Source of the DNA: AP-15 sp035570935
GTDB lineage: Bacteria > Pseudomonadota > Alphaproteobacteria > ATCC43930 > CGMCC-115725
NCBI GenBank assembly: GCA_035570935.1
Contig: DATMKU010000050.1
Span: forward strand, 1 to 9,067
Length of the DNA stretch: 9,067 nucleotides
Reading direction: 5' to 3'
The notes below the pieces were generated by a model. That model did no database searches, was not told the origin of the DNA, and saw only the letters and a list, made by a program, of their open reading frames with translations. Below are positions 1-6,571 of the stretch, one piece after another (positions within the stretch are counted from its first letter, which is position 1; each line of letters begins with the position of its first letter). Made by a program: the position numbers and the translations under genes.

Positions 1-843
1 GATGACATAGCGGATCGCCGCCTCGACCAGGCTGTCGGCATGGCCCTCGCGCACGACAGGTTCGAGCCGCCGAGCGCGTTCGACATCGACGCGGTAATCG
101 CGGCCCGAGCCGATCGGGTCGACGGCGGGCGAACCCAGCGGGTGACGGTCCTCGGTGCCGCTCAACGCGCCGGCGGCGAGCACCCGGATCGCGATCACGC
201 CCATCTCGGCGGCTTTGGTGTGGGCCAAAAGATTGCCGAAATCATGCGCCGGATAGCCTGCCGCCACTATCGTCCCGGCGCTCGGGTTCAGCATGTTGTA
301 GCTGACCTGGGCGGTGTCAAAGGCGCGGGCGTCGGCGACCCGGTGCAACGGCGCGGTGTCGCCGACCGCGGTGATGCCGAAAAAGCGCGTCTTGCCCTGC
401 TCGCGCAGCCGCTCGAACGCCGGCACGACCTCGCCGAGCACGATTTCCGGCGTCAGGTCCGAATCGCGGCCGTCGGCGAGGATGTGGTTGTGCAATTGGA
501 ACAGGTCGACATGGTCGAGCTGCAGCCGCTCTAGGCTCGCCTCCAACGAGGCGGTCACGGCGGCGGCGACATTGCGGCGCTCGGCGGCCGGAATGCGGAC
601 CTTGGTGCCGAGGTAGAGGTCGGGCTTCAGACTCTTCAAAACGCGGCCGAGATTGCGCTCGGATTCGCCGTTGCCGTACATCGCCGCGGTGTCGAAATAG
701 TTGATCCCGAGTTCGAGCGCGCGCGCCACCGCCCGCTCCTGATCAGCGGCGTTGCCCTTGACCATCAGCCCGCCGACCGCCCCGCAGCCAAAGCCCAGAA
801 CCGAAACCTCGAGCCCGGTTCGCCCCAGCGTCCGTGTCTGCAT
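1..843 (-). CDS. Aldo/keto reductase, C-terminus outside the window
   Basis: The visible 281 codons encode an NAD(P)H-dependent oxidoreductase of the aldo/keto reductase superfamily, which reduces aldehydes or ketones to alcohols in the cytoplasm. The start reads MQTRTLGRTGLEVSVLGFGC, the usual opening of this family. The catalytic tetrad is visible: Asp51 and Tyr56 in YFDTAAMYGNGESE, Lys80 in LGTKV and His117 in LFQLHNH. A later SYNMLNP segment and the 'MGVIAIRVLAAGAL' strand-loop also match the TIM-barrel fold. The ATG at 843 is preceded by GGAGAAGAGG, a good ribosome binding site. The reading frame runs without a stop to base 1, so roughly the last 30–60 residues, including part of the cofactor region, are missing. 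The gene is divergent from the secreted cytochrome-like gene across 526 bp. The physiological substrate cannot be told from the sequence. Confidence 0.93.
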   Translation of the reverse strand, partial: MQTRTLGRTGLEVSVLGFGCGAVGGLMVKGNAADQERAVARALELGINYFDTAAMYGNGESERNLGRVLKSLKPDLYLGTKVRIPAAERRNVAAAVTASLEASLERLQLDHVDLFQLHNHILADGRDSDLTPEIVLGEVVPAFERLREQGKTRFFGITAVGDTAPLHRVADARAFDTAQVSYNMLNPSAGTIVAAGYPAHDFGNLLAHTKAAEMGVIAIRVLAAGALSGTEDRHPLGSPAVDPIGSGRDYRVDVERARRLEPVVREGHADSLVEAAIRYVI

Positions 844-1185
844 CCTCTTCTCCGTCGCTTAGCCCGGCTGGCCGCCCAAACGCGCATGGCGCTTCGCACG
901 TCCGCCGGATGGGATTCCCCGCCCTTGAGCGTGGTCGATCGTGCACCGTTGCACCGCCGACGCCAAGCGAGTCGACGATATGCCACGCCCAAGGAGTTTG
1001 GCGATCGGCCCGGGACCGCCGCTATGGCGGCGGGCGCCTCGGCCACGCCAAGCCAATATCGACCGGCAATCCGGCCTCGGCGTGCCTCTTTGCGACCAGG
1101 CGGTCGGAAGACGGCGACGCGACGCGGATTTAAGACTTGCCGGTCGCGGCCAAATCATAGCGCGAATTCTTTCGGCAAAATTTCG

Positions 1186-1205
1186 ACGGTTTGTTGACGA
1201 ACCGT
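1186..1205. promoter_or_regulatory. Operator-like imperfect palindrome
   Basis: ACGGTTTGTT and GACGAACCGT form two 10-base half-sites that match as an inverted repeat at 8 of 10 positions. GTTGAC also occurs twice here as a direct repeat (1193–1198 and 1204–1209). The site lies about 165 bp upstream of the start of the secreted cytochrome-like gene and about 340 bp upstream of the aldo/keto reductase start, in the most AT-rich part of the gap. This size and symmetry suit a dimeric transcription factor. TTGACG within it (1194–1199) resembles a -35 box but has no clear -10 partner. A weak ECF-type reading, GAAC (1199–1202), 16 nt, CGTA (1219–1222), is also possible. The regulator is unknown. 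Confidence 0.3.
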
Positions 1206-1357
1206 TGACCGGGCGCCGCGTAAGACGAGCGCCGCAGCTTTGCGAGGCACGATCGCGACTTTGCGTGCTATCGCGGCTGCGGTCGACAAGCGGCGGCCAG
1301 CCGAGGTTTTTCGTCTGATCGCTGAAACATGGATTTTCGCGCGGAGACACCGGATCG

Positions 1358-1364
1358 AAGGAGG
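1358..1364 (+). promoter_or_regulatory. Strong ribosome binding site that selects a GTG start
   Basis: AAGGAGG lies 5 nt upstream of the GTG at 1370 and 17 nt upstream of the in-frame ATG at 1382. The spacing favours GTG as the real start, which gives the exported protein a Lys-Lys n-region (MKKN) ahead of its hydrophobic core. Confidence 0.7.
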
Positions 1365-1369
1365 AACGA

Positions 1370-2584
1370 GTGAAAAAAAACATGATTGTACTGGCGTCGG
1401 CATTCCTGCTGACGGTCGGGATTGCGCCTTGGACGGCCCCTGGCGGCGGGGCGCTGCCGCTCGGCCCCAACGCCGCGATGGCCGATGATTCGACCGCCAA
1501 TCCCTGCGCGCCGCCGACCCAGATCAGCCCGACAATCTCGCAGACGGCCTGGCAGCTGTGGGTTGCCGCAACCTGTCCGGTCAACCAGAACAAGTATCCC
1601 TACATCGTCTGGGAAAATTGGATCGAACAGGCGCAGATGTATCCGACCGACCCCGCCAAGGGTCTGGTCGTGCCAAACGCCTCCGCCGCCGGGAGCAGCG
1701 TCCATCTGCTTCACGGCAGCGGGCTCACGATCGCCAAAAACCCGAAGCTCAAAGCCACGGTACCCGGGCTGCTCGGCGCGCCGAACACCAATTGCAACAA
1801 GGCGAGCAATCCACCGAAGGGCCAGCCCAATTTGATCATCTGCGAGGAAATTCGGCTGAACGGCGCCACCGAGGATTATATTGCCGGCAACAATATTTGG
1901 AACCGCTCCGGCCAGGCGTTGACCGCCGCCTACAGCGAGGACGTCGAGTTCCCGGCGCCGGCAGTCGAAATCAAAGCCGACTGGATCGAGCTGTCGAGCA
2001 TCGGGCTCAATTGCGCAAAGCTTCCGGCCGGGTTCGCGAGCACCGTCCATATCGAGACCGTCGACGGAAACTGCTTTGCGCTGGCCGGGATGCATTTGAT
2101 CTCGAAGCTGCTCGACAAGTGGATCTGGGCGACTTTTGAACCGCAGAATATGACGACCAACCCCAATCGTTGCGTCGTTTTGGGTTGCACCGACGTTTTT
2201 GGTTCAAAGCCGGCGACGACGCACGGGGCGAATACCCAGTTGACTGACCAATTGGCCTCGCTGATGTATGCGGCCAACCTGGCGCCGGAATGGTTCAACT
2301 ACCGGCTGGATGGCGTGCAGGTCGGGTTCTACAATCCCGAATTGCTCGGCAATTCGATCATCGAAGGCGAAAACGCCGGCGTGCCGCTGACCCAGGCATC
2401 GTGCATCACCTGTCACGATGTCTCGTCGGTCAAGAGCAACGGCACCGACGGCATCACCCTCTTGACCTCGAACCCGGTCGGATATCCGGCGGCGCTGCCG
2501 TCGATCGCCTGGATCCGGCGCGACTTTGTCTGGTCGCTGTCCGCGGCCTGTCTGAACAGCCCATTCCAGACCTGCGAACCTTAG
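1370..2584 (+). CDS. Exported protein with one C-terminal c-type haem motif, function unknown
   Basis: This 404-residue protein begins with a Sec-type signal peptide: KK at 2–3, a hydrophobic core at about 5–19 and a likely cleavage site after AMA at 36–38. It should therefore act in the periplasm. A single CxxCH motif, CITCH (Cys345, Cys348, His349), predicts one covalently bound haem c. There is no Met after His349, so a classical Met-ligated class I cytochrome c fold with a downstream sixth ligand is unlikely. Ten further cysteines are spread along the chain and could form disulfides. Aromatic-rich segments include WQLWVAATCP, WIWATFEPQN and, near the end, RRDFVWSLSAAC. I believe uncharacterised bacterial homologues combine an 'ATFE' segment with a C-terminal CxxCH and a terminal 'DF' motif, but I cannot verify that here. 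The GTG start is supported by AAGGAGG. The gene stands alone: divergent from the reductase, convergent with leuB. An electron-transfer or substrate-binding role is inferred only from the haem motif. Confidence 0.8.
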   Translation: MKKNMIVLASAFLLTVGIAPWTAPGGGALPLGPNAAMADDSTANPCAPPTQISPTISQTAWQLWVAATCPVNQNKYPYIVWENWIEQAQMYPTDPAKGLVVPNASAAGSSVHLLHGSGLTIAKNPKLKATVPGLLGAPNTNCNKASNPPKGQPNLIICEEIRLNGATEDYIAGNNIWNRSGQALTAAYSEDVEFPAPAVEIKADWIELSSIGLNCAKLPAGFASTVHIETVDGNCFALAGMHLISKLLDKWIWATFEPQNMTTNPNRCVVLGCTDVFGSKPATTHGANTQLTDQLASLMYAANLAPEWFNYRLDGVQVGFYNPELLGNSIIEGENAGVPLTQASCITCHDVSSVKSNGTDGITLLTSNPVGYPAALPSIAWIRRDFVWSLSAACLNSPFQTCEP

Positions 2585-2608
2585 ACCCGCGGAGCTTGGC
2601 CGGGGATG

Positions 2609-2630
2609 GCGCCGGGGCCGGCCCCGGCGC
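2609..2630. terminator. Possible bidirectional terminator: perfect GC-only palindrome
   Basis: All 22 bases form a perfect inverted repeat composed only of G and C, centred on GGCC between the stop of the exported cytochrome-like gene (2584) and the stop of leuB (2639). As RNA it would fold into a very stable hairpin on either strand. There is no T-tract after it in either direction, so it is not a textbook intrinsic terminator. The placement between convergent genes still makes transcript end formation or protection of 3' ends the most likely role. Confidence 0.5.
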
Positions 2631-2638
2631 TCGCCCTC

Positions 2639-3760
2639 TCAGACCGATCTTTCGATTTCGCGCAGGACCATGTCGCCCATCGCGCGGGTCGAGACGCCGG
2701 CGGTGTCGGGCGGCGCGATGTCGTTGGTGCGGGCTCCGGACGCGAGCGCGCGGCGGACCGCGTTTTCGACGAGATCGGCTTCCGCGCCCATGTCGAACGA
2801 ATAGCGCAGCATCATCGCGAAGGAGAGGATCGAGGCGAGCGGGTTGGCCACATTCTTACCGGCGATATCGGGGGCGCTGCCGTGCACCGGCTCGTAGAGC
2901 GCCCTGCGCCTGCCGGCTGCATCGGCCGCGCCCAGCGAGGCCGAGGGCAGCATGCCGAGCGAGCCGGTCAGCATCGCCGCGCAATCCGACAGGAGGTCGC
3001 CAAACAAATTGCTGGTGACGATCACGTCGAACTGTTTTGGGTTGCGCACCAATTGCATCGCGCAATTGTCGGCGTACATGAACGACAGCTCGACATCGGA
3101 GTAGTCGGCGTCGCGCACGCGCTGCGCCACCTCGCGCCACAACCCGCCCGATTCCATGACATTGGCCTTGTCGACCTCGCACACGCGGCGCTGGCGCTTG
3201 CGCGCCAATTCGCAGGCGACGCGCACGACGCGCTCGATCTCGGCTTCGCTGTAGATCTCGGTGTTGATGCCCTGGCGGGTTCCGTCGCCGAGCGTCTCGA
3301 CCCCGCGCGGCTCGCCAAAATAAATGCCGCCGGTCAGTTCGCGCACGATCATCAGATCGAGACCGGCGACGAGGTCGCGCTTTAGGCTCGACGCGTCGGC
3401 GAGCGCGTCGAACACCACCGCCGGACGCAGATTAGCGAACAGGTCCATTTCCTTGCGCAGGCTGAGCAGGCCGCGCTCCGGCCGCAGCTCGAACGGCAGC
3501 TTTTCCCATTTCGGGCCGCCAACCGAGCCGAACAGCACCGCGTCGCTGGCGAGCGCCTGCTGCAAGGTCGCTTCGGTCAGCGGGGTTCCATGGGCGTCGT
3601 AGGCGGCGCCGCCGACCAAATCCTCCGAGATGTCGAAGCTTGCGATGCGGCGGCGATCGAAAAATTGCACGATGCGCAAGACCTCTCGCATGATCTCCGG
3701 GCCGATGCCGTCGCCCGGCAAGACCAGAACCTTGCGATTGGAGCTGGTTGTCTGCGCCAC
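2639..3760 (-). CDS. leuB: 3-isopropylmalate dehydrogenase
   Basis: LeuB oxidises and decarboxylates (2R,3S)-3-isopropylmalate to 4-methyl-2-oxopentanoate using NAD+ and Mg2+/Mn2+, the third step of leucine synthesis. The 373 residues match the usual family length. Landmarks in order: LPGDGIGPE (14–22), RELTGGIYFGEPRG, DKANVMESGG with catalytic Lys198, YADN with Asp231, FGDLLSD with metal ligands Asp255 and Asp259, and the NAD-binding YEPVHGSAPDIAGKNVANP. These are shifted 3–4 residues from the E. coli numbering I recall. The start is GTG, only 3 nt after the leuD stop, with just a weak GGGG upstream; no better in-frame start precedes the first conserved motif, so translation is probably coupled to leuD. 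It is the last gene of the minus-strand series and ends at the GC palindrome. Confidence 0.97.
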   Translation of the reverse strand: MAQTTSSNRKVLVLPGDGIGPEIMREVLRIVQFFDRRRIASFDISEDLVGGAAYDAHGTPLTEATLQQALASDAVLFGSVGGPKWEKLPFELRPERGLLSLRKEMDLFANLRPAVVFDALADASSLKRDLVAGLDLMIVRELTGGIYFGEPRGVETLGDGTRQGINTEIYSEAEIERVVRVACELARKRQRRVCEVDKANVMESGGLWREVAQRVRDADYSDVELSFMYADNCAMQLVRNPKQFDVIVTSNLFGDLLSDCAAMLTGSLGMLPSASLGAADAAGRRRALYEPVHGSAPDIAGKNVANPLASILSFAMMLRYSFDMGAEADLVENAVRRALASGARTNDIAPPDTAGVSTRAMGDMVLREIERSV

Positions 3761-3763
3761 GGC

Positions 3764-4393
3764 TCAGGCCCCGCGCTGGGTCATGCCGAACTGCCACGGG
3801 CGCGCCAGCCTTGCCTTTTCTTCATAGCCGGCGATTTCCGCCCCCTTTTGCTCGGTCAGGCCGATGTCGTCGAGCCCGTTCAACAGGCAATGCTTGCGGA
3901 AGGCGTTGATCTCGAAATGCACCCTTTCCCCGTCCGGGCGGGTGATCGTCTGGCTCTCCAGATCGATCGTCATGACCGCGTTGGCGCCCTTCTTGGCGTC
4001 GCCCATCAGTTCGTCGCAGATCTCCTTCGGCAACGCGATCGGCAGGACGCCGTTCTTGAAACAGTTGTTGTAGAAAATGTCGGCAAAGCTCGGCGCGACG
4101 ATGCAGCGGATGCCGAAATCGAGCAACGCCCAAGGGGCGTGCTCGCGACTCGACCCGCAGCCGAAATTGTCGGCGCCGATCAGAATCTTGGCGTTGCGGT
4201 AGGGGGGTTGGTTGAGGACGAAATCCGGGTTCTCCGACCCGTCCGGGCGGAAGCGGATTTCCTGGAACAGCCATTGCGACAACCCGGTGCGCTTGATCGT
4301 CTTCAGATAGATCGCCGGAAAGATCTTGTCGGTGTCGAGGTTGATGATCGGCAGCGGCGCCGCGACGCCGCTCAACTGAGTAAATTTTTGCAT
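3764..4393 (-). CDS. leuD: 3-isopropylmalate dehydratase small subunit
   Basis: LeuD is the swivelling small subunit of isopropylmalate isomerase. It pairs with LeuC to convert 2-isopropylmalate to 3-isopropylmalate. The 209-residue product starts MQKFTQLSGVAAPLPIINLD and contains DTDKIFPA, NPDFVLN, the family signature FGCGSSREHAPWAL and APSFADIFYNNCFKNG. The frame stays open upstream to 4486, but the ATG at 4393 is preferred: it is preceded by AAAGGAA, and conserved sequence begins there. It begins 10 nt after the stop of the helical unknown gene and ends 3 nt before leuB. In most genomes leuD directly follows leuC; here two unrelated small genes separate them. The catalytic and substrate motifs look intact, so the enzyme should be functional. 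Confidence 0.97.
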   Translation of the reverse strand: MQKFTQLSGVAAPLPIINLDTDKIFPAIYLKTIKRTGLSQWLFQEIRFRPDGSENPDFVLNQPPYRNAKILIGADNFGCGSSREHAPWALLDFGIRCIVAPSFADIFYNNCFKNGVLPIALPKEICDELMGDAKKGANAVMTIDLESQTITRPDGERVHFEINAFRKHCLLNGLDDIGLTEQKGAEIAGYEEKARLARPWQFGMTQRGA

Positions 4394-4403
4394 CGACGTT
4401 CCT

Positions 4404-4862
4404 TTAGTTATCGCGCAGGTCACTTGTCTCCGCGGGTTCCTCGGTGCGGATCGTGCTGCCAGCCGCCACTGCAACGGCGCGACCAATCCAGCTATCGAAA
4501 CCGTGCTCGAGCGAACTTTCGATGATACCGCGGATCAGCGAGGCCTCGTCTTGGGCGGACCACCGCTTGCGCAGGTGTAGACAACTGGTCAGCTGGTGCA
4601 ACGACTCATTGATCCACTTCACACGATCAAGACCGATTTCTGTTACCGGCGGATCGAAGACGATGGATCTGACCGCAACCGTCAGGTCGTGCGCGATGAT
4701 GCACAAGAACGCGCTTCGCTCGTCCGGACCTAAATATTGGTACTGCGTCAGAACTCGCTCGACATCGACCACCTGTCCGGGCACCAGCTTCCCGTCGGCA
4801 TATTGGACAGTCGGCCCGTAAAGTTTTCGAGTGGCGTTCTCAGCGGCATCATTCCGTTTCAT
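4404..4862 (-). CDS. Unknown small protein, probably helical, partner of the ParB-like gene
   Basis: I do not recognise this 152-residue protein with confidence. It lacks a signal peptide and obvious membrane segments, so it is probably cytoplasmic. The N-terminal 30 residues are polar (KRNDAAENATRK, then QYADGKLVPGQVV). From about residue 36 the pattern looks alpha-helical: RVLTQYQYLG, FLCIIAHDLTVAVRSIVF, KWINESLHQLTSCLHLRKRW, ASLIRGIIESSLEHG and SWIGRAVAVAA. The tail is acidic and polar. There is no HEPN Rx4-6H motif, helix-turn-helix signature or nuclease signature that I can see. The ATG at 4862 overlaps the stop of the preceding gene by 4 nt (ATGA) and has only a weak GGGA upstream, which points to translational coupling. 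Local GC is near 53–55% in hand-counted lines, against about 67–70% in lines from leuB and leuC. Such coupling suggests the two products act together, but the role is unknown. Confidence 0.72.
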   Translation of the reverse strand: MKRNDAAENATRKLYGPTVQYADGKLVPGQVVDVERVLTQYQYLGPDERSAFLCIIAHDLTVAVRSIVFDPPVTEIGLDRVKWINESLHQLTSCLHLRKRWSAQDEASLIRGIIESSLEHGFDSWIGRAVAVAAGSTIRTEEPAETSDLRDN

Positions 4863-5140
4863 GGAATGGGGTCCCGTGGCAAATCGTTAACCGGAAAGCC
4901 GCGCTCTTCCAGCACCTTTATCCGTGTGTTGCCCTGGAATACTCGTCCATCCGGCTTGACTTTCAAGGACTCATCGGCGCCGGGCCGGAGTGATTCAACG
5001 ATTTCTTCGGTCGTCTTCGTCCGGTGATATTCGATGCTTCGCCTGGCATCCGAATCCTGTTCGTAAAACGCATCGCTGTGGATGCGCCGCAGCGGCGGTG
5101 GCTTTGGTATCGGCGCATAGATGATCTCATCGGCATCCAC
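4859..5140 (-). CDS. Small ParB/sulfiredoxin-like domain protein
   Basis: The C-terminal half resembles the core of the ParB/sulfiredoxin-like fold: TEEIVESLRPG (44–54), then LKVKPDGRVFQGNTRIKVLE (59–78) and ERGFPVNDLPR (79–89). The DG…QGNTRI arrangement corresponds to the DGxxRxxA-type nucleotide-binding loop of ParB-like proteins. No DNA-binding helix-turn-helix domain follows, so this is not a chromosome-segregation ParB. The open frame extends upstream to 5347, but that part overlaps leuC in another frame and reads as Arg-rich shadow sequence. I chose the GTG at 5140, 8 nt after the leuC stop, which gives 93 residues; the start is uncertain because the ribosome binding site is weak (AGG 4 nt upstream). 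The stop overlaps the ATG of the following gene (ATGA). GC is about 55–57% in hand-counted lines, lower than the flanking leu genes, suggesting horizontal acquisition. Possible roles range from a toxin–antitoxin or nucleotide-binding partner to a regulator; none is shown by the sequence. Confidence 0.7.
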   Translation of the reverse strand: MDADEIIYAPIPKPPPLRRIHSDAFYEQDSDARRSIEYHRTKTTEEIVESLRPGADESLKVKPDGRVFQGNTRIKVLEERGFPVNDLPRDPIP

Positions 5141-5148
5141 GCCTGAAT

Positions 5149-6564
5149 TCAGCCCAATTGGCGGACGTCGGCGAGGTGGCCGGTGATTGCGGCGGCGGCG
5201 GCCATGGCCGGGCCCATCAGGTGGGTTTTCGCGTTTTTGCCCTGACGGCCCTCGAAATTGCGGTTCGAGGTCGAGGCGACCCGCTCGCCGTTCATCGCCT
5301 TGTCGTCGTTCATCGACATGCACATCGAGCAGCCGGCGTCGCGCCACTCGAAGCCGGCTTCGAGGAAAATGCGATCAAGCCCTTCCTCTTCGGCCTGATG
5401 CTTGACGTGGCCGGAGCCGGGCACGACCAATGCTACGACCCCGTCGGCGACCCGGCGGCCGTTGGCGATCGCCGCGGCGGCGCGCAGATCCTCGATCCGG
5501 CTGTTGGTGCACGAGCCGATAAAGACGCGCTGCACCGGCACGTCGGTGAGCAGGGTGTTCGGCTGCAACTGCATGTATTGCAGTGCGCGCTCGATCGCCG
5601 CCCGCTTTTGCGGATCGTCGATTTGCGCCGGATCGGGCACCCGCCCGGTCACCGGTGCGGCCTGTTCGGGGTTGGTGCCCCAGGTCACGTGCGGCGCGAT
5701 CTCGGCCGAGTCCAGGTGCGCCTCCTTGTCGTATTTGGCGCCGGGATCGGAGGGCAGGGTGCGCCAATAGGCAACCGCCCGCTCCCAGGCGGCACCCTTC
5801 GGCGCATAGGGCCGGCCCATCACATAGGCGATCGTCTTGTCGTCGGGTGCGACGAGCCCGGCGCGGGCGCCGGCCTCGATCGACATGTTGCAGACCGTCA
5901 TGCGGCCTTCCATCGACATTTCGCGAAAGGTGCTGCCGGCATATTCAAAGACGTGGCCGGTGCCGCCGGCGGTGCCGATCTTGGCGATGATCGCGAGGAT
6001 CACGTCTTTTGGGCTGACCCCGGCGCCAAGGCTGCCATTGACCGAGATCAGCATGTTTTTGGCCGGCGCCTGGATCAGGGTTTGGGTTGCCAATACGTGC
6101 TCGACCTCGGAGGTGCCGATACCAAAGGCGAGCGCCCCCATCGCCCCATGCGTCGCGGTATGGCTGTCGCCGCAGACGATCGTCATGCCCGGCTGGCTCA
6201 GCCCCTGCTCCGGCCCGATGATGTGGACAATACCCTGGTCGAGACTGGTGATCGGGAAATAGGGGACGCCGAAATCCTTCACGTTGCGCTCGAGGGTATC
6301 GACCTGCAGTTTCGAGTCGGGCTCGGCGATGCCGGCGGCGCCGGCGCTGCGGTTCCGGGTCGGAATATTGTGGTCGGCGACCGCCATCGTCGCGTCCGGG
6401 CGGCGAACCTTGCGGCCGGCGAGCTTCAGCCCCTCGAAGGCTTGCGGGGTGGTGACCTCGTGGATCAGGTGAAGGTCGATATAGATCAGGTAAGTGCCCT
6501 CGCCCTGCGGGCCGATGACGTGGTTGTCCCAGATCTTGTCGAACAGCGTGCGCGGCGCGGCCAT
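5149..6564 (-). CDS. leuC: 3-isopropylmalate dehydratase large subunit
   Basis: LeuC carries the [4Fe-4S] cluster of isopropylmalate isomerase, an aconitase-family dehydratase/hydratase that needs LeuD for activity. The 471-residue product starts MAAPRTLFDKIWDNHVI. It contains IDLHLIHEVTTPQAFEGL, DHNIPT, the IVCGDSHTATHGAMGALAFGIGTSEVEHVLATQ region and three cluster-binding cysteines: Cys352 in GSCTNSRIEDL, and Cys412 and Cys415 in CSMC. This fits the E. coli cysteines with a shift of about five residues. A longer open frame upstream overlaps rplS and is rejected; the ATG at 6564 is preceded by GAGGAA and begins 7 nt after the rplS stop. The protein ends RQLG, near the usual family end. It is followed after 8 nt by the ParB-like gene rather than by leuD. 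Confidence 0.97.
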   Translation of the reverse strand: MAAPRTLFDKIWDNHVIGPQGEGTYLIYIDLHLIHEVTTPQAFEGLKLAGRKVRRPDATMAVADHNIPTRNRSAGAAGIAEPDSKLQVDTLERNVKDFGVPYFPITSLDQGIVHIIGPEQGLSQPGMTIVCGDSHTATHGAMGALAFGIGTSEVEHVLATQTLIQAPAKNMLISVNGSLGAGVSPKDVILAIIAKIGTAGGTGHVFEYAGSTFREMSMEGRMTVCNMSIEAGARAGLVAPDDKTIAYVMGRPYAPKGAAWERAVAYWRTLPSDPGAKYDKEAHLDSAEIAPHVTWGTNPEQAAPVTGRVPDPAQIDDPQKRAAIERALQYMQLQPNTLLTDVPVQRVFIGSCTNSRIEDLRAAAAIANGRRVADGVVALVVPGSGHVKHQAEEEGLDRIFLEAGFEWRDAGCSMCMSMNDDKAMNGERVASTSNRNFEGRQGKNAKTHLMGPAMAAAAAITGHLADVRQLG

Positions 6565-6571
6565 GGCTTCC

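Larger units (their letters stand above)
844..1369. other. Divergent intergenic region, no convincing gene
   Basis: This 526-bp stretch separates two divergently transcribed genes and must hold both promoters. Several overlapping open frames cross it on both strands, but their translations are Arg/Ala/Pro-rich, lack recognisable motifs, mostly lack ribosome binding sites and overlap one another, as expected by chance in GC-rich DNA. The part around 1130–1205 is the most AT-rich and contains the palindrome listed separately. I found no tRNA-like fold, no CRISPR repeat and no insertion-sequence end. Confidence 0.6.

Noticed and set aside
1016..1030. CCGCC–GGCGG hairpin in the divergent intergenic region
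   Set aside because: Five-base stem, common by chance at this GC content, with no associated terminator or gene end.
859..1593. Long minus-strand open frame across the divergent intergenic region and into the exported protein gene
   Set aside because: Half of it is antisense to a well-supported gene, the rest is low-complexity Arg/Ala/Pro sequence with no motif or ribosome binding site.
3590..4525. 311-codon plus-strand open frame
   Set aside because: Antisense to leuB and leuD; no recognisable motif.
5141..5347. N-terminal extension of the ParB-like frame up to 5347
   Set aside because: It overlaps the leuC 3' end in another frame and reads as Arg/Pro-rich shadow sequence with no similarity; the recognisable part starts after the leuC stop.
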